Positions 17,472-25,693 of a DNA stretch of 64,000 bases are shown here, one piece after another. The notes under the pieces are model-generated. The model did no database searches. It saw only the letters and a program-made list of their open reading frames with translations, and was not told where the DNA came from. The translations under genes and the position numbers were made by a program. The stretch covers positions 1 to 64,000 of the forward strand of contig NZ_BJOV01000003.1 in the NCBI RefSeq assembly GCF_009932475.1. The letters run 5' to 3'. The stretch comes from Gordonia spumicola. GTDB lineage: Bacteria > Actinomycetota > Actinomycetes > Mycobacteriales > Mycobacteriaceae. Each line of letters begins with the position of its first letter. Within the stretch, counting starts at the first letter, position 1.

Positions 17472-18229
17472 GATGTCTCCTCTTGACGGATGAAGTGGGT
17501 GGTGAAGAAGGCTGCCGTCATCGCGATGGACGTCGGCTCGTCGAAGGCGGGGTCCTCGTGGCCCGCACCACCGAGTACGACGAAGGTGGAGCGCGCTCCG
17601 ACGGCTGTCAGCGCGTCGTGGAGTCGGCGTCCCTCGCGTTCGTCGACCATGCGGTCGCGGTCGCCGTGCGCGATGAGGAACGGCGGGGCGTCGGCGCGGA
17701 CCTGGTGGACGGGGCTGGCGGCCCGCATCAGGTCGGGGTGCGCCCGGACGTCGTCGACGCCGAGCAGCGCGTTCTCCGGACCGGGCGGCAGGAGTGCCTC
17801 TTCCAGTGGACTCCTCGCCGCAACGGTGGTGATGTCGCCGAATCCGAACCAGGAGACGACGGCGTCCACCGTGCCGCGCAGACCGGCGAGCCCGGCGAGG
17901 ACCGCTCCGGCCGATGCGCCCCACAGGCCGATCCGAGTGGATCCGACCTCGTCGGGGTGATCGCCGATCCAGGCCAACGCCTCGAGAACATCGTCGACCG
18001 GATCGGGGAACGCGGCGGGCGCGAGTCGGTAGTCGGGGACGACGACGGTCAGTCCGTGCCGGACCATGGCTTCGACGCGCGGGCGGTCCATCGCGCGGTC
18101 GCCTGCGGCGAACCCGCCGCCGTGCAGGTAGACGACGACGCCCGCAGACGGCCGATCCGGCCGGTGCACGTCGAGGAGCAGGGACCCGGAGGCCCGCTCG
18201 ACGTAGGCGTGGGTGGTGACAGTCGTCAT
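17468..18229 (-). CDS. Alpha/beta hydrolase, HSL/esterase type
   Basis: 253 residues from ATG 18229, which overlaps the monooxygenase stop by 4 nt. It has the HGGG oxyanion motif (YLHGGGFAAGDR, about 33-44), nucleophile elbow GASAG (about 108-112), acid in HGDRDRMVDE and His in GGAGHEDPAFDEP. It belongs to the hormone-sensitive-lipase-like carboxylesterases. In the operon it may hydrolyse an ester or lactone formed by the oxygenase. Confidence 0.87.
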   Translation of the reverse strand: MTTVTTHAYVERASGSLLLDVHRPDRPSAGVVVYLHGGGFAAGDRAMDRPRVEAMVRHGLTVVVPDYRLAPAAFPDPVDDVLEALAWIGDHPDEVGSTRIGLWGASAGAVLAGLAGLRGTVDAVVSWFGFGDITTVAARSPLEEALLPPGPENALLGVDDVRAHPDLMRAASPVHQVRADAPPFLIAHGDRDRMVDEREGRRLHDALTAVGARSTFVVLGGAGHEDPAFDEPTSIAMTAAFFTTHFIRQEETS

Positions 18230-19767
18230 GCCAGGACCGGGATCTGGTCGAGGAGGTGATCGACGAGTGCCCGCAGGTCGTCGGCCGAATCGGCCAGACC
18301 GAACACGTAGCCGTCGGGCCGCGAGATCAGCGATGTCGCCGACCACTTCTCGAAGTAGTCGCGGTACGTGCCGTCGGCGTCGACGACGTCGCCGAGCTTC
18401 ACCTCGATCACGCCGAGCTCAGCGAGCCGCGCCGACTGCTCCGCGGTGAGGACCTCGTCGATCGGGAGGGTCGACACGAGGTGGAAGCCGTACCCGACGA
18501 CGTCGTCGAGGAGTTCGGTGCGGCCGTCGATCGTCACGACGCCCTGCGGCGCCACCTCGCCGGCCTGCGGTGCGGCGTCTCCGTCCACGGTGCGCAGTCC
18601 GACGCCGCCGCCGATCGGCGGGATCGGCGGGGTCACGTCGCCGCCGGTCGCCTCGAGGTAGGCGTCGCGTTCGGCGGCCTCTGCTTCGGTCGCCGGGTTG
18701 ATCATCTTGAACGCCGCGTACGACCCTTCGACGAAGAACCGGCCCTGGCCGAGACGTTCGGGCTCGTACGAGTCGAGCAGGCCGGCGTCGGCGCGCCCGG
18801 ACAGGACGAGATCGAGCTTCCACGCGAGGTTCGCGGCGTCGCGCATCGCGGTGCAGGCGCCCTGCCCCATGTACGGCGTCATCGCGTGCGCGGCGTCGCC
18901 GCCGATGAACACCCGCCCCTTGCGCATCGACGTCGCGATCTGGCTGCGGAAGCGGTACAGCTTGCGGCGGGTCTGCCGGATGCTCGTCCGGGGCACCCCG
19001 ACGTGCTCCTCCATGAACTGCAATCCGCGCTCCTCCGTCAGTTCGTCGTCGATGTCGGTGCCGGGGATCACGCGCACGTCGGTGCGGACCCGGCCGACGC
19101 CGTTCGGCGCGTAGAAGTAGGGCTGGGTGAACTCGAGGTCGAAGTAGACGCGTTCCTCGAGGTTGTTCGGGAGCGGTTCGAGGACGTCGTAGTCGGTGAG
19201 GATCCACTGGTCGTCGTGTACGTGCAGGACCTCGAGATCGATGCCGAGCTTCTCGCGGACGAAGCTCGACGCACCGTCCATGCCGATGACGTACGTCGCG
19301 CGCACTTCCTCGGTCGTCCCGTCCTCGGTGGTCGCGACGACGGTCGCGCCGCCGTCGGTGATGTCGACGAGGTCGACCGCGGTGCGACCCCAGCGGACGT
19401 CGACGTTGGGGTGCTGCGCGATCCGGTGCGCCATCGCGGCCTCGATGTTCGGCTGGTGCAGCGACAGGTGCGACATGTGGCCTGCGCGCTTGTAGTCCCA
19501 GTCGAAGTGGCCCTTGCGCTCGCCGTCGGCGCCCCAGAGCTCGACGAGCCGTTCCGGCAGCGACTCGGCGAGCGCTTCCTTCGGGTCTGCGGCGTGCTGG
19601 AGGAGTCGCGCGACCTCGCCGTCGAGGGTGCTCATGCGAGGGAGTTCGTAGGGCTTGGGGAACTTGTCCATTGCGACGACGGTGTGGCCTCGCTGTCCGA
19701 GCAGTGACGCCAGCATCGCCCCCGCGGGCCCGAACCCGACGATCGCTACATCCGCGTTGGTCCTCAT
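18226..19767 (-). CDS. Group A flavin-dependent aromatic hydroxylase (MhpA-like)
   Basis: 513 residues. The N-terminal FAD motif is VGFGPAGAMLASLLGQRG, the DG motif VIGMDGASSFVR, and the GD motif GGDAAHAMTPYMGQGACTAM (about 285-304). The C-terminal thioredoxin-like extension ends in DGYVFGLADSADDLRALVDH. The sequence resembles 3-(3-hydroxyphenyl)propionate and resorcinol-type hydroxylases that use NAD(P)H and O2. It is the first gene of the operon and has a GAGAGGGA ribosome site. The exact substrate cannot be told. Confidence 0.88.
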   Translation of the reverse strand: MRTNADVAIVGFGPAGAMLASLLGQRGHTVVAMDKFPKPYELPRMSTLDGEVARLLQHAADPKEALAESLPERLVELWGADGERKGHFDWDYKRAGHMSHLSLHQPNIEAAMAHRIAQHPNVDVRWGRTAVDLVDITDGGATVVATTEDGTTEEVRATYVIGMDGASSFVREKLGIDLEVLHVHDDQWILTDYDVLEPLPNNLEERVYFDLEFTQPYFYAPNGVGRVRTDVRVIPGTDIDDELTEERGLQFMEEHVGVPRTSIRQTRRKLYRFRSQIATSMRKGRVFIGGDAAHAMTPYMGQGACTAMRDAANLAWKLDLVLSGRADAGLLDSYEPERLGQGRFFVEGSYAAFKMINPATEAEAAERDAYLEATGGDVTPPIPPIGGGVGLRTVDGDAAPQAGEVAPQGVVTIDGRTELLDDVVGYGFHLVSTLPIDEVLTAEQSARLAELGVIEVKLGDVVDADGTYRDYFEKWSATSLISRPDGYVFGLADSADDLRALVDHLLDQIPVLA

Positions 19768-19812
19768 CTGATCCCTCTCGCTAAACCACCCGAACCTTTC
19801 GAGTTGTTATGA

Positions 19813-19825
19813 ACGTAATCTACGT
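19813..19825. promoter_or_regulatory. Palindrome in the monooxygenase/gntR divergent region
   Basis: ACGTA-ATC-TACGT, about 45 nt upstream of the monooxygenase start. It is a candidate GntR half-site pair. The rest of 19768-19939 is AT-richer than the flanks and holds both promoters. Confidence 0.4.
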
Positions 19826-19934
19826 CACCACCCCGGGCCGATGTCAAGGGAATCACCATAAATATTCGGGTGTTTTCTCGTCGGCGGCGCTCCGACGGCC
19901 CTCGGATCTGCCCCACCCCACCGATGGTGGCCTA

Positions 19935-19952
19935 AAATCATGCGGGTGATTT
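19935..19952. promoter_or_regulatory. AAATCA-N6-TGATTT palindrome over the gntR start
   Basis: Perfect 6-bp arms. The site overlaps the TAAAAT -10 box (19933-19938) and the start of gntR, so it is well placed for autoregulation. Confidence 0.4.
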
Positions 19953-20638
19953 CCGTTCCGTTGACCCGCGCCCAGTCCCTCGCCAAGGAGATCGAGGGCT
20001 GGATCGTCGACCGCGGATTGTCCGCAGGCGACCGGATCGCGACGATGGACGAACTGCGTGAGACGACCCGACTCGGGCGGGCCACCATCAGCGAAGCCGC
20101 ACGACTGCTCGCCGAACGCGGCGCCGTCGACGTCCGGCCCGGACGCGGCGGCGGATTGTTCGTCGCACAGGCCGGTACCGTGGTCCAACTACGTCACACG
20201 CTGCTCTCCGTGGCCGCGGACCCGGCGAGCGTCGCCGACGCGGTCGCCGTCCGCGACGCGCTGGAGGAACTCATCGACATCGACGCGGCCCAGCACTGCA
20301 CGGCGCGCGACGCCACCGACCTGCGCGCGATCATCGATCGCATGCGGGAGAACTCGACCGACCGCGAGAGCTTCATGCGCCACAACTGGGAACTGCACCG
20401 ACGCCTCGCCGAGACCGCCGCGAACACGTTCGCCACCGGCGTCTACCTGAGTGCGATGGCGCACGTCGAGGACCTGCCGACACAGCCCGACTCGGAGACC
20501 GCCGACGACGACACCGGATACCTGGCTGAGCGCGTCGCCGTGCACGCCGAACTCGTCGAGGCCGTCGTGTCGGGCGACACGGAGCGGACGACCCGCGCCG
20601 TCGCCGCGCACCGATCGGTCAGCGCGCGTCCGCGCTGA
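19946..20638 (+). CDS. GntR-family regulator (FadR/FCD type)
   Basis: About 230 residues. The winged helix is at about residues 8-68 ([20 protein letters not shown] and [10 protein letters not shown]). An all-helical FCD-type ligand domain follows, with acidic and His residues such as [15 protein letters not shown] 19946 is chosen because a TAAAAT box precedes it by 7 nt, the spacing seen at many starts in this window; ATG 19940 is an in-frame alternative. It is divergent from the catabolic operon and is its likely repressor. The last 20 nt overlap the end of the convergent CoA-transferase gene. Confidence 0.85.
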   Translation: MISVPLTRAQSLAKEIEGWIVDRGLSAGDRIATMDELRETTRLGRATISEAARLLAERGAVDVRPGRGGGLFVAQAGTVVQLRHTLLSVAADPASVADAVAVRDALEELIDIDAAQHCTARDATDLRAIIDRMRENSTDRESFMRHNWELHRRLAETAANTFATGVYLSAMAHVEDLPTQPDSETADDDTGYLAERVAVHAELVEAVVSGDTERTTRAVAAHRSVSARPR

Positions 20639-21269
20639 GCATCACCCGAACGGGCGCCGCCGTCGCCGCGATCACCCGATCGACGTCGACGCCGGGCGCC
20701 ACTTCGACGAGCGTGAATCCGTCGACGCCGACGTCGAGCACGCCCAGGTCGGTGATGACCCGATCGACGACGCCCGCACCGGTCAACGGCAGCGTGCATG
20801 TGTCGACGACCTTCGGGTCGCCGTCGCGGGTCGTGTGCTCCATCAGCACGATCACCCGACCCGCGCCGTGGACCAGGTCCATCGCTCCGCCCATGCCTTT
20901 CACCGTCGCGCCCGGCACCATCCAGTTCGCGAGGTCGCCCGCGGTGGAGACCTGCATACCGCCGAGCACGGCGGTGTCGATGTGTCCGCCGCGGATCATC
21001 GCGAACGACGACGCGGAGTCGAAGAACGCCGCGCCCGGCTGGACGGTGACCGTCTCCTTACCCGCGTTGATGAGGTCGGCATCCACGGCGTCGTCCGCCG
21101 GGTAGGGGCCGGTCCCGAGGATCCCGTTCTCCGAATGCAGGACCACCCGCACCCCGTCGGGCACGTAGGACGGGATGAGCGTGGGCAGGCCGATGCCGAG
21201 GTTCACGTACTCGCCGTCGGCGAGTTCGGCTGCTGCTCGGGCCGCCATCTGATCGCGCGTCCAGCTCAT
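20619..21269 (-). CDS. 3-oxoacid CoA-transferase, subunit B
   Basis: 216 residues. The catalytic Glu lies in LHSENGILG (about 44-52); other family blocks are [15 protein letters not shown] and [18 protein letters not shown]. With subunit A it moves CoA from succinyl-CoA to a 3-oxoacid such as 3-oxoadipate or acetoacetate. The start overlaps the subunit A stop (ATGA). It may complete the pathway encoded at 12.8-19.8 kb, but that link is inference from position. Confidence 0.9.
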   Translation of the reverse strand: MSWTRDQMAARAAAELADGEYVNLGIGLPTLIPSYVPDGVRVVLHSENGILGTGPYPADDAVDADLINAGKETVTVQPGAAFFDSASSFAMIRGGHIDTAVLGGMQVSTAGDLANWMVPGATVKGMGGAMDLVHGAGRVIVLMEHTTRDGDPKVVDTCTLPLTGAGVVDRVITDLGVLDVGVDGFTLVEVAPGVDVDRVIAATAAPVRVMLSADAR

Positions 21270-22009
21270 GCCGCAACCGTCCGCTTCTCGATCCGCTTGG
21301 CCTGCGGGCCGGTGCAGACCACCCGCTGAACGAACACTCCCGGCAGGTGCACCGCCGCCGGCCCGATGTCCCCCGGTTCCACCAGCTTCTCGACCTGGGC
21401 GATCGTGACCCGCCCGGCCATGGCGACGAGCGGGTTGAAGTTCATCGCCGACTTCGCGAAGACGAGATTGCCGTCGGTGTCGCCGACCTCCGCGTGGACG
21501 AGTGCGACGTCGGTGACGATCGACTCCTCCATGACATACGTCCGATCACCGAACACTCGGGTCTCCTTCGGCTCGGACGCCAGCGCGACGCCGCCGTCCG
21601 GCCCGTACCTCAGCGGCAGACCACCGTCGGCGACCGGGGTGCCGACGCCCGCGGGCGTGTAGAACGCGGGCAGTCCGGCCCCTCCCGCTCGCAGGCGTTC
21701 GGCGAGGGTGCCCTGAGGCGTCAGGTGCACTTCGAGGTCCCCGGCGAGATAGGCGCGCGCGAACTCGCGGTTCTCACCGACATACGACGCCGTGATCCTG
21801 GCTATCCGACCAGCGGAGAGCAGCAGTCCGAGACCGTAGCCGTCCACGCCGCAGTTGTTGGAGTAGACGTCGAGATCGCCGACCCCGGCGTCGACGAGCG
21901 CCTCGATGAGCGTGTCCGGCACACCGCACACCCCGAATCCGCCGACCGCGATCGATGCTCCGTCGCCGATTCCCGCTACCGCCTCGATGGCTGTTGTGAA
22001 GAGTTTCAT
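21266..22009 (-). CDS. 3-oxoacid CoA-transferase, subunit A
   Basis: 247 residues with the signature [16 protein letters not shown] (about 23-38), then [20 protein letters not shown] and [12 protein letters not shown]. It forms the CoA-binding half of the transferase encoded with 20619-21269. It is similar in layout to PcaI, CatI and ScoA; sequence alone does not separate 3-oxoadipate from acetoacetate specificity. An IclR regulator is divergent, as with many pcaIJ genes. Confidence 0.9.
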   Translation of the reverse strand: MKLFTTAIEAVAGIGDGASIAVGGFGVCGVPDTLIEALVDAGVGDLDVYSNNCGVDGYGLGLLLSAGRIARITASYVGENREFARAYLAGDLEVHLTPQGTLAERLRAGGAGLPAFYTPAGVGTPVADGGLPLRYGPDGGVALASEPKETRVFGDRTYVMEESIVTDVALVHAEVGDTDGNLVFAKSAMNFNPLVAMAGRVTIAQVEKLVEPGDIGPAAVHLPGVFVQRVVCTGPQAKRIEKRTVAA

Positions 22010-22091
22010 GCGGCGATTACACGCCGAGCCGAGCCGTGGACGCCAAGCCCCCGGCGAGATTGCTCGCTCGGCGAACGTGAACTCCCATGCT

Positions 22092-22106
22092 GTTCACTCA
22101 GTGAAC
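22092..22106. promoter_or_regulatory. IclR-type operator between CoA-transferase and iclR
   Basis: GTTCACT-C-AGTGAAC is a perfect 15-bp palindrome ending one base before the TATATT -10 box (22108-22113) of iclR. It also lies about 85 nt upstream of the CoA-transferase start, so it can serve both genes. Confidence 0.65.
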
Positions 22107-22119
22107 GTATATTGAAACG

Positions 22120-22887
22120 ATGTCGACAGCCCCGGGTCCGGACATGATCGGTCGCGTCGCCGCACTCCTGCGCTCAATCGCCGACAGCGACGGACAGTCG
22201 ACGTCGACGCTGGCCCGGCGCACCGGACTGGCGCGCCCAACCGTCCACCGACTGCTGGGTTCCCTTGCCGACGAGGGCTTCGTCGATCGCTCCCGCACCA
22301 CGGGCGGGTGGTCGCTCGGGCCCGAGCTGTATCTGCTCGGCGCGACCGCCTCGGTCCGCTACGACATCACCTCGGCGGCGTCGGACATCCTCCGCGACCT
22401 CGCTCGCCAGACCGGCGAGAGCGCGTACCTCTCCGCCCGACGCGGCGACGAGACCGTCTGCATCGCCGAGGAGGAGGGCAGCTTTCCACTGCGCTCGCAC
22501 GTGCTGCATCCAGGAATCCGATTCCCGCTCGGCGTGGCGTCCGCCGGGCTGGTGATCCTGGCGACGATGCCCGACCGCGACGTCGCCGAGTACGTCGAAC
22601 GCACCGACCTGGTGCCCGTCTGGGGAGCACACCACTCGACCTCGGAGCTGATGCGGCGGGTCGCCGCCACCCGGATCGACGGCTACGCGACGAACCCCGC
22701 CCTGCTCGTCGACGGCAGCTGGGGCATGGCCGCCGCCGTGTTCGACAGTCGCGGAGAACCGGCGTGGGCCGTCAGCCTTACCGGAGTCGAGACCCGATTC
22801 GCCGACGATCGACGGGCCGAGCTCGGCGCGGCGCTGCTCGTCCACGCCCACCGCCTGACGCTGCGCCTGTCCGGACGGCGCGGCTGA
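22120..22887 (+). CDS. IclR-family regulator
   Basis: 255 residues. The N-terminal winged helix is at about residues 8-65 (STSTLARRTGLARPTVHRLL), and the effector domain from about 80 contains GESAYLSARRGDETVCIAEE. The ATG follows a TATATT box by 6 nt (leaderless type). IclR/PcaR proteins respond to aromatic-pathway intermediates. It is divergent from the CoA-transferase genes and probably controls them. Confidence 0.88.
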   Translation: MSTAPGPDMIGRVAALLRSIADSDGQSTSTLARRTGLARPTVHRLLGSLADEGFVDRSRTTGGWSLGPELYLLGATASVRYDITSAASDILRDLARQTGESAYLSARRGDETVCIAEEEGSFPLRSHVLHPGIRFPLGVASAGLVILATMPDRDVAEYVERTDLVPVWGAHHSTSELMRRVAATRIDGYATNPALLVDGSWGMAAAVFDSRGEPAWAVSLTGVETRFADDRRAELGAALLVHAHRLTLRLSGRRG

Positions 22888-22938
22888 CGATCTGTGCCGA
22901 CCCCTGCGCGTCCGATTCTTCCGGGATAGGCTGCGCAC

Positions 22939-23739
22939 GTGAGAACCCTCGGTGACTTCGGCACGCGCGCTTTCGCGATCGTGCTTGTCGTGCTCGCGTC
23001 CATCGCACTCGCACCCGGCACGGCCCAGGCCGCACCGCGGCTGCAGAGCGCGTCCAACTTCCGCGACATCGGCGGTTATCCGGCCGCCGACGGCAAGACG
23101 GTCCGCACCGGGCAGCTCTTCCGTTCCAACAAGCTGAGCAACCTCACCGACACCGACAAACAGACGCTCGTCGACCTCGGGATCACGCTCGACGTGGACC
23201 TGCGCAACGCCTCCGAACGCGACGAGGACCCCGATCAGATGCCGGCGGGCATCCGGTACCAGGTGGCCGACGTCGTGAGCCTGAACAGCGGACTGTGGTT
23301 CCACGAGTTCGTCCCCGTCACCCTCGGCAGGGCCTTGATCGACGCCTACACCACGAAGTCGTCGAACGTCGGCCAGAGCATCGGCTACCCGTTCATGGTG
23401 AGCTTCGTCGGCTCGGACGCCGCCTTCCGCGATCTCGTGAAGGCCGCGGCGACCAATCCCGGCGGCGTGGTCTACCACTGCAGCGCGGGCAAGGACCGCA
23501 CCGGCTGGGGAACGGCGATCATCCTGTCGATCCTGGGTGTCTCACGCGCCGACATCGAGGCCGACTTCATGAAGTCGAACACCTACCTTGGTCGCGACGA
23601 CGCCGTCGAACTGTCCTGGCTTAACGCCGCATACGACCAGGTGAAGCGGCTCTACGGCAGCATGGACCGCTACGTCCGCAAGGGCCTGGGCATCGATCAG
23701 GCGACGATCGACAAACTCCGCACCCGGATGCTCGTCTGA
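22939..23739 (+). CDS. Exported PtpB-class tyrosine/lipid phosphatase
   Basis: 266 residues from a GTG 6 nt after a TAGGCT box. A Sec-type signal peptide spans about residues 1-32, with cleavage after AQA. The mature part begins SASNFRDIGGYP, typical of the family, and has the P-loop HCSAGKDRTGW (about 180-190), the CX5R motif with the Lys/Asp pair of PtpB-like triple-specificity phosphatases. It should act outside the membrane on phosphoproteins or phosphoinositides. M. tuberculosis PtpB has a similar catalytic core but no Sec signal, as far as I recall. Four Ser/Thr kinases are encoded in the same window. Confidence 0.88.
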   Translation: MRTLGDFGTRAFAIVLVVLASIALAPGTAQAAPRLQSASNFRDIGGYPAADGKTVRTGQLFRSNKLSNLTDTDKQTLVDLGITLDVDLRNASERDEDPDQMPAGIRYQVADVVSLNSGLWFHEFVPVTLGRALIDAYTTKSSNVGQSIGYPFMVSFVGSDAAFRDLVKAAATNPGGVVYHCSAGKDRTGWGTAIILSILGVSRADIEADFMKSNTYLGRDDAVELSWLNAAYDQVKRLYGSMDRYVRKGLGIDQATIDKLRTRMLV

Positions 23740-23749
23740 CACCACCCGA

Positions 23750-24661
23750 CTACCGCTGGACGGCCTTCGCGACGGCGATCGCCCGCGTGATCGCGTCGCG
23801 TTCGGAAGCGTCGAGGTCGCGGTTCATCCGCTTGGCGTCGTCGACGGCCCAGTGTGCGTCGAGGATCATCCGGACGATCACCCAGTCCCTGGCCCGGTCC
23901 TCGTCGAACCCGGCCGCCTCGACGACCGTGAAGAACCGTCGTTGGATCGACTCCCGGAGGTACCCGTCCATCTCGGACCATCGGTTGATCAACAGCGGAG
24001 CGACCTCGAAATGCGGGTCGCCCGACATCGGCTGCGGATCGATGACGAGCCACGGTTCCCGATCGGCTGCGAGGACGTTCTCGTAGTGAAGGTCGCCGTG
24101 GATGATCCGGCCGACCGAATCGGGGTCGGACACCAGGTCCCGCCCCTTCGACAACGCTCGATCGATCAGCCTGCGCGGCACCGGAATGTCCCGCGCGTCC
24201 GCCGCGAGCGCGTCGAGCCACGCGTCGACGAACCCGGTGAGCGGGCGCAGCCTGCCGGGCGCGGGCCGGTGCAGTCGCGGATACAGACCGGCGACGATCT
24301 CGCACGCGTGCAGGTCCCACTCCCCCGTCAGATCGCGGTCGTGCAGTCGTTCCAACAGCATCGCTCGGCGCGCCGGATCGGCGCGGAACATCCGGACCGT
24401 GCCGTCTCCCGCCCAGTACTGCAGGGCCAAATGCTCGTGTTCGGTCTCGGGCGAACCGTCGAACCCGATCTTGAGCATCGTGTCGCCGTCCTCGCCGCGG
24501 ACCGGGATCACGATCGACGCGAACCCGTTGGTCGGCTCGCCCGTCACCCGCAGACTCCATTCGGCGACGAGGCCGTCGCACAACTTCGGAAGCCTGTCCA
24601 ACCAGTCGGTCCACTCCGGTCCCAGGGCCCGTCGGGCCGCCAACTCGTCGGGTACACGCAC
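23750..24661 (-). CDS. APH(6)-type antibiotic kinase homologue
   Basis: About 303 residues. The catalytic loop is IIHGDLHYENVL (about 189-200) and the metal loop LVIDPQPMSGDPHFEVAPLL, as in streptomycin 6-phosphotransferases and hydroxyurea kinases. GTG 24661 is chosen because a TACGCT box lies exactly 6 nt upstream; a further GTG at 24691 is open. Chromosomal relatives are common in actinobacteria, and most have no proven resistance role. Its promoter faces the palindromic repeat at 24748-24825. Confidence 0.83.
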   Translation of the reverse strand: MRVPDELAARRALGPEWTDWLDRLPKLCDGLVAEWSLRVTGEPTNGFASIVIPVRGEDGDTMLKIGFDGSPETEHEHLALQYWAGDGTVRMFRADPARRAMLLERLHDRDLTGEWDLHACEIVAGLYPRLHRPAPGRLRPLTGFVDAWLDALAADARDIPVPRRLIDRALSKGRDLVSDPDSVGRIIHGDLHYENVLAADREPWLVIDPQPMSGDPHFEVAPLLINRWSEMDGYLRESIQRRFFTVVEAAGFDEDRARDWVIVRMILDAHWAVDDAKRMNRDLDASERDAITRAIAVAKAVQR

Positions 24662-24747
24662 TGTTCCAGCGTACGGACGGCCCGACCCCACCGCGCATCG
24701 CGGAACATGCGGCGGTCGGGATCAGGACGTCGCCGGATCGTCCGCCC

Positions 24748-24825
24748 TAGGGTGTGTTGCCAAACTCTCTTCGCCTGTCTCGACGGCCCGATGATCCGAG
24801 GCGGAAGAGTTTGCAACACACCCTA
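24748..24825. repeat. MITE-like palindromic repeat, short form
   Basis: A 78-bp imperfect palindrome. The outer arms TAGGGTGTGTTGC and GCAACACACCCTA are perfect, and the inner arms around AAACTCT/AGAGTTT continue with single-base bulges. The central part CGACGGCCCGATGA is shared with the long form at 35716-35875 (there on the opposite strand). It looks like an internal-deletion derivative. The right end supplies the first bases of the TAAACT -10 box of the patatin gene. Confidence 0.8.
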
Positions 24826-24835
24826 AACTGAAGGC

Positions 24836-25693
24836 ATGGCGACGACAACCGCCTTCGTCCTCGCGGGCGGCGCCAATCTGGGCGCCGTCCAGGTCGGGAT
24901 GATGCAGGCCCTGCGCGAACGAGGCGTGGTGCCCGACATGCTGATCGGAACCTCCGCGGGCGCACTGAACGCGTCGTTCATCTCCGGTCACGGCTTCACC
25001 GGGCAGGCCCTGGACGACCTCGGCGACGTCTGGCGCGGGCTCACGGCATGGGAGCTGTTCCCGCCGAGCGTCCGGCAGGTCGTCAACGCGCTGCGCGGCC
25101 GCAAGCCGTCGATGTTCGACGACAGTGGCATGCGGGCCCTCGTCGAACGTCACCTCACCTTCGACAGACTCGAGAACGCGCCCATCGATCTCACGGTGAT
25201 CGCGACCGACCTGCTGACCGGTGACGAAGCGGCGCTCTCGGCCGGACCCGCGATCGACGCCGTGCTCGCCAGCAGTGCGATACCGGGACTGCTGCCTCCC
25301 GTCTCGTGGAACGGCAGGTCGCTCGTCGACGGCGGCGTCTCCGACAACACCGCGCTCGCGCCCGCGGTGGAACGCGGCGCCGACATCGTCTACGTGTTGC
25401 CGTGCGGCCAACCATGCTCCGCCGAGACGACGCCCGACAACGTCGCCGAGATCCTGCTGCACACGATGGCGCTCCTCATCCACCGGCGGCTCGTCTCCGA
25501 CATCCGGGAGTACTCCGACGACGCCGAGCTGATCGTCGTCCCGCCGCCCTGCCCGATCGCTGTCGGCGCCCTCGACTTCGGCCGGGCCGACGACCTCATC
25601 GTGGAGGCGTACCGGACAGCGGGGCCGTTCCTCGACGTCGACGGTGGGCGGCGAAAGGCGCCTGCCGACTACGTGGACGTCCCGTCCTCGTGA
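24836..25693 (+). CDS. Patatin-like phospholipase
   Basis: 285 residues. The oxyanion loop is GGANLGAVQ (about 11-19), the nucleophile elbow GTSAG (about 39-43), and the catalytic Asp lies in DGGVSDN (about 164-170), giving the Ser-Asp dyad of RssA/patatin enzymes. It has no signal peptide and is probably a cytosolic acyl hydrolase. The ATG follows the TAAACT box by 6 nt. The last 98 nt overlap the 3' end of the convergent AbrB-family gene. Confidence 0.9.
   Translation: MATTTAFVLAGGANLGAVQVGMMQALRERGVVPDMLIGTSAGALNASFISGHGFTGQALDDLGDVWRGLTAWELFPPSVRQVVNALRGRKPSMFDDSGMRALVERHLTFDRLENAPIDLTVIATDLLTGDEAALSAGPAIDAVLASSAIPGLLPPVSWNGRSLVDGGVSDNTALAPAVERGADIVYVLPCGQPCSAETTPDNVAEILLHTMALLIHRRLVSDIREYSDDAELIVVPPPCPIAVGALDFGRADDLIVEAYRTAGPFLDVDGGRRKAPADYVDVPSS

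Noticed and set aside
23750..24661. Acquired streptomycin-resistance gene
   Set aside because: Base composition and promoter style match the neighbours and no mobile genes flank it. It is more likely a resident kinase of unknown substrate.
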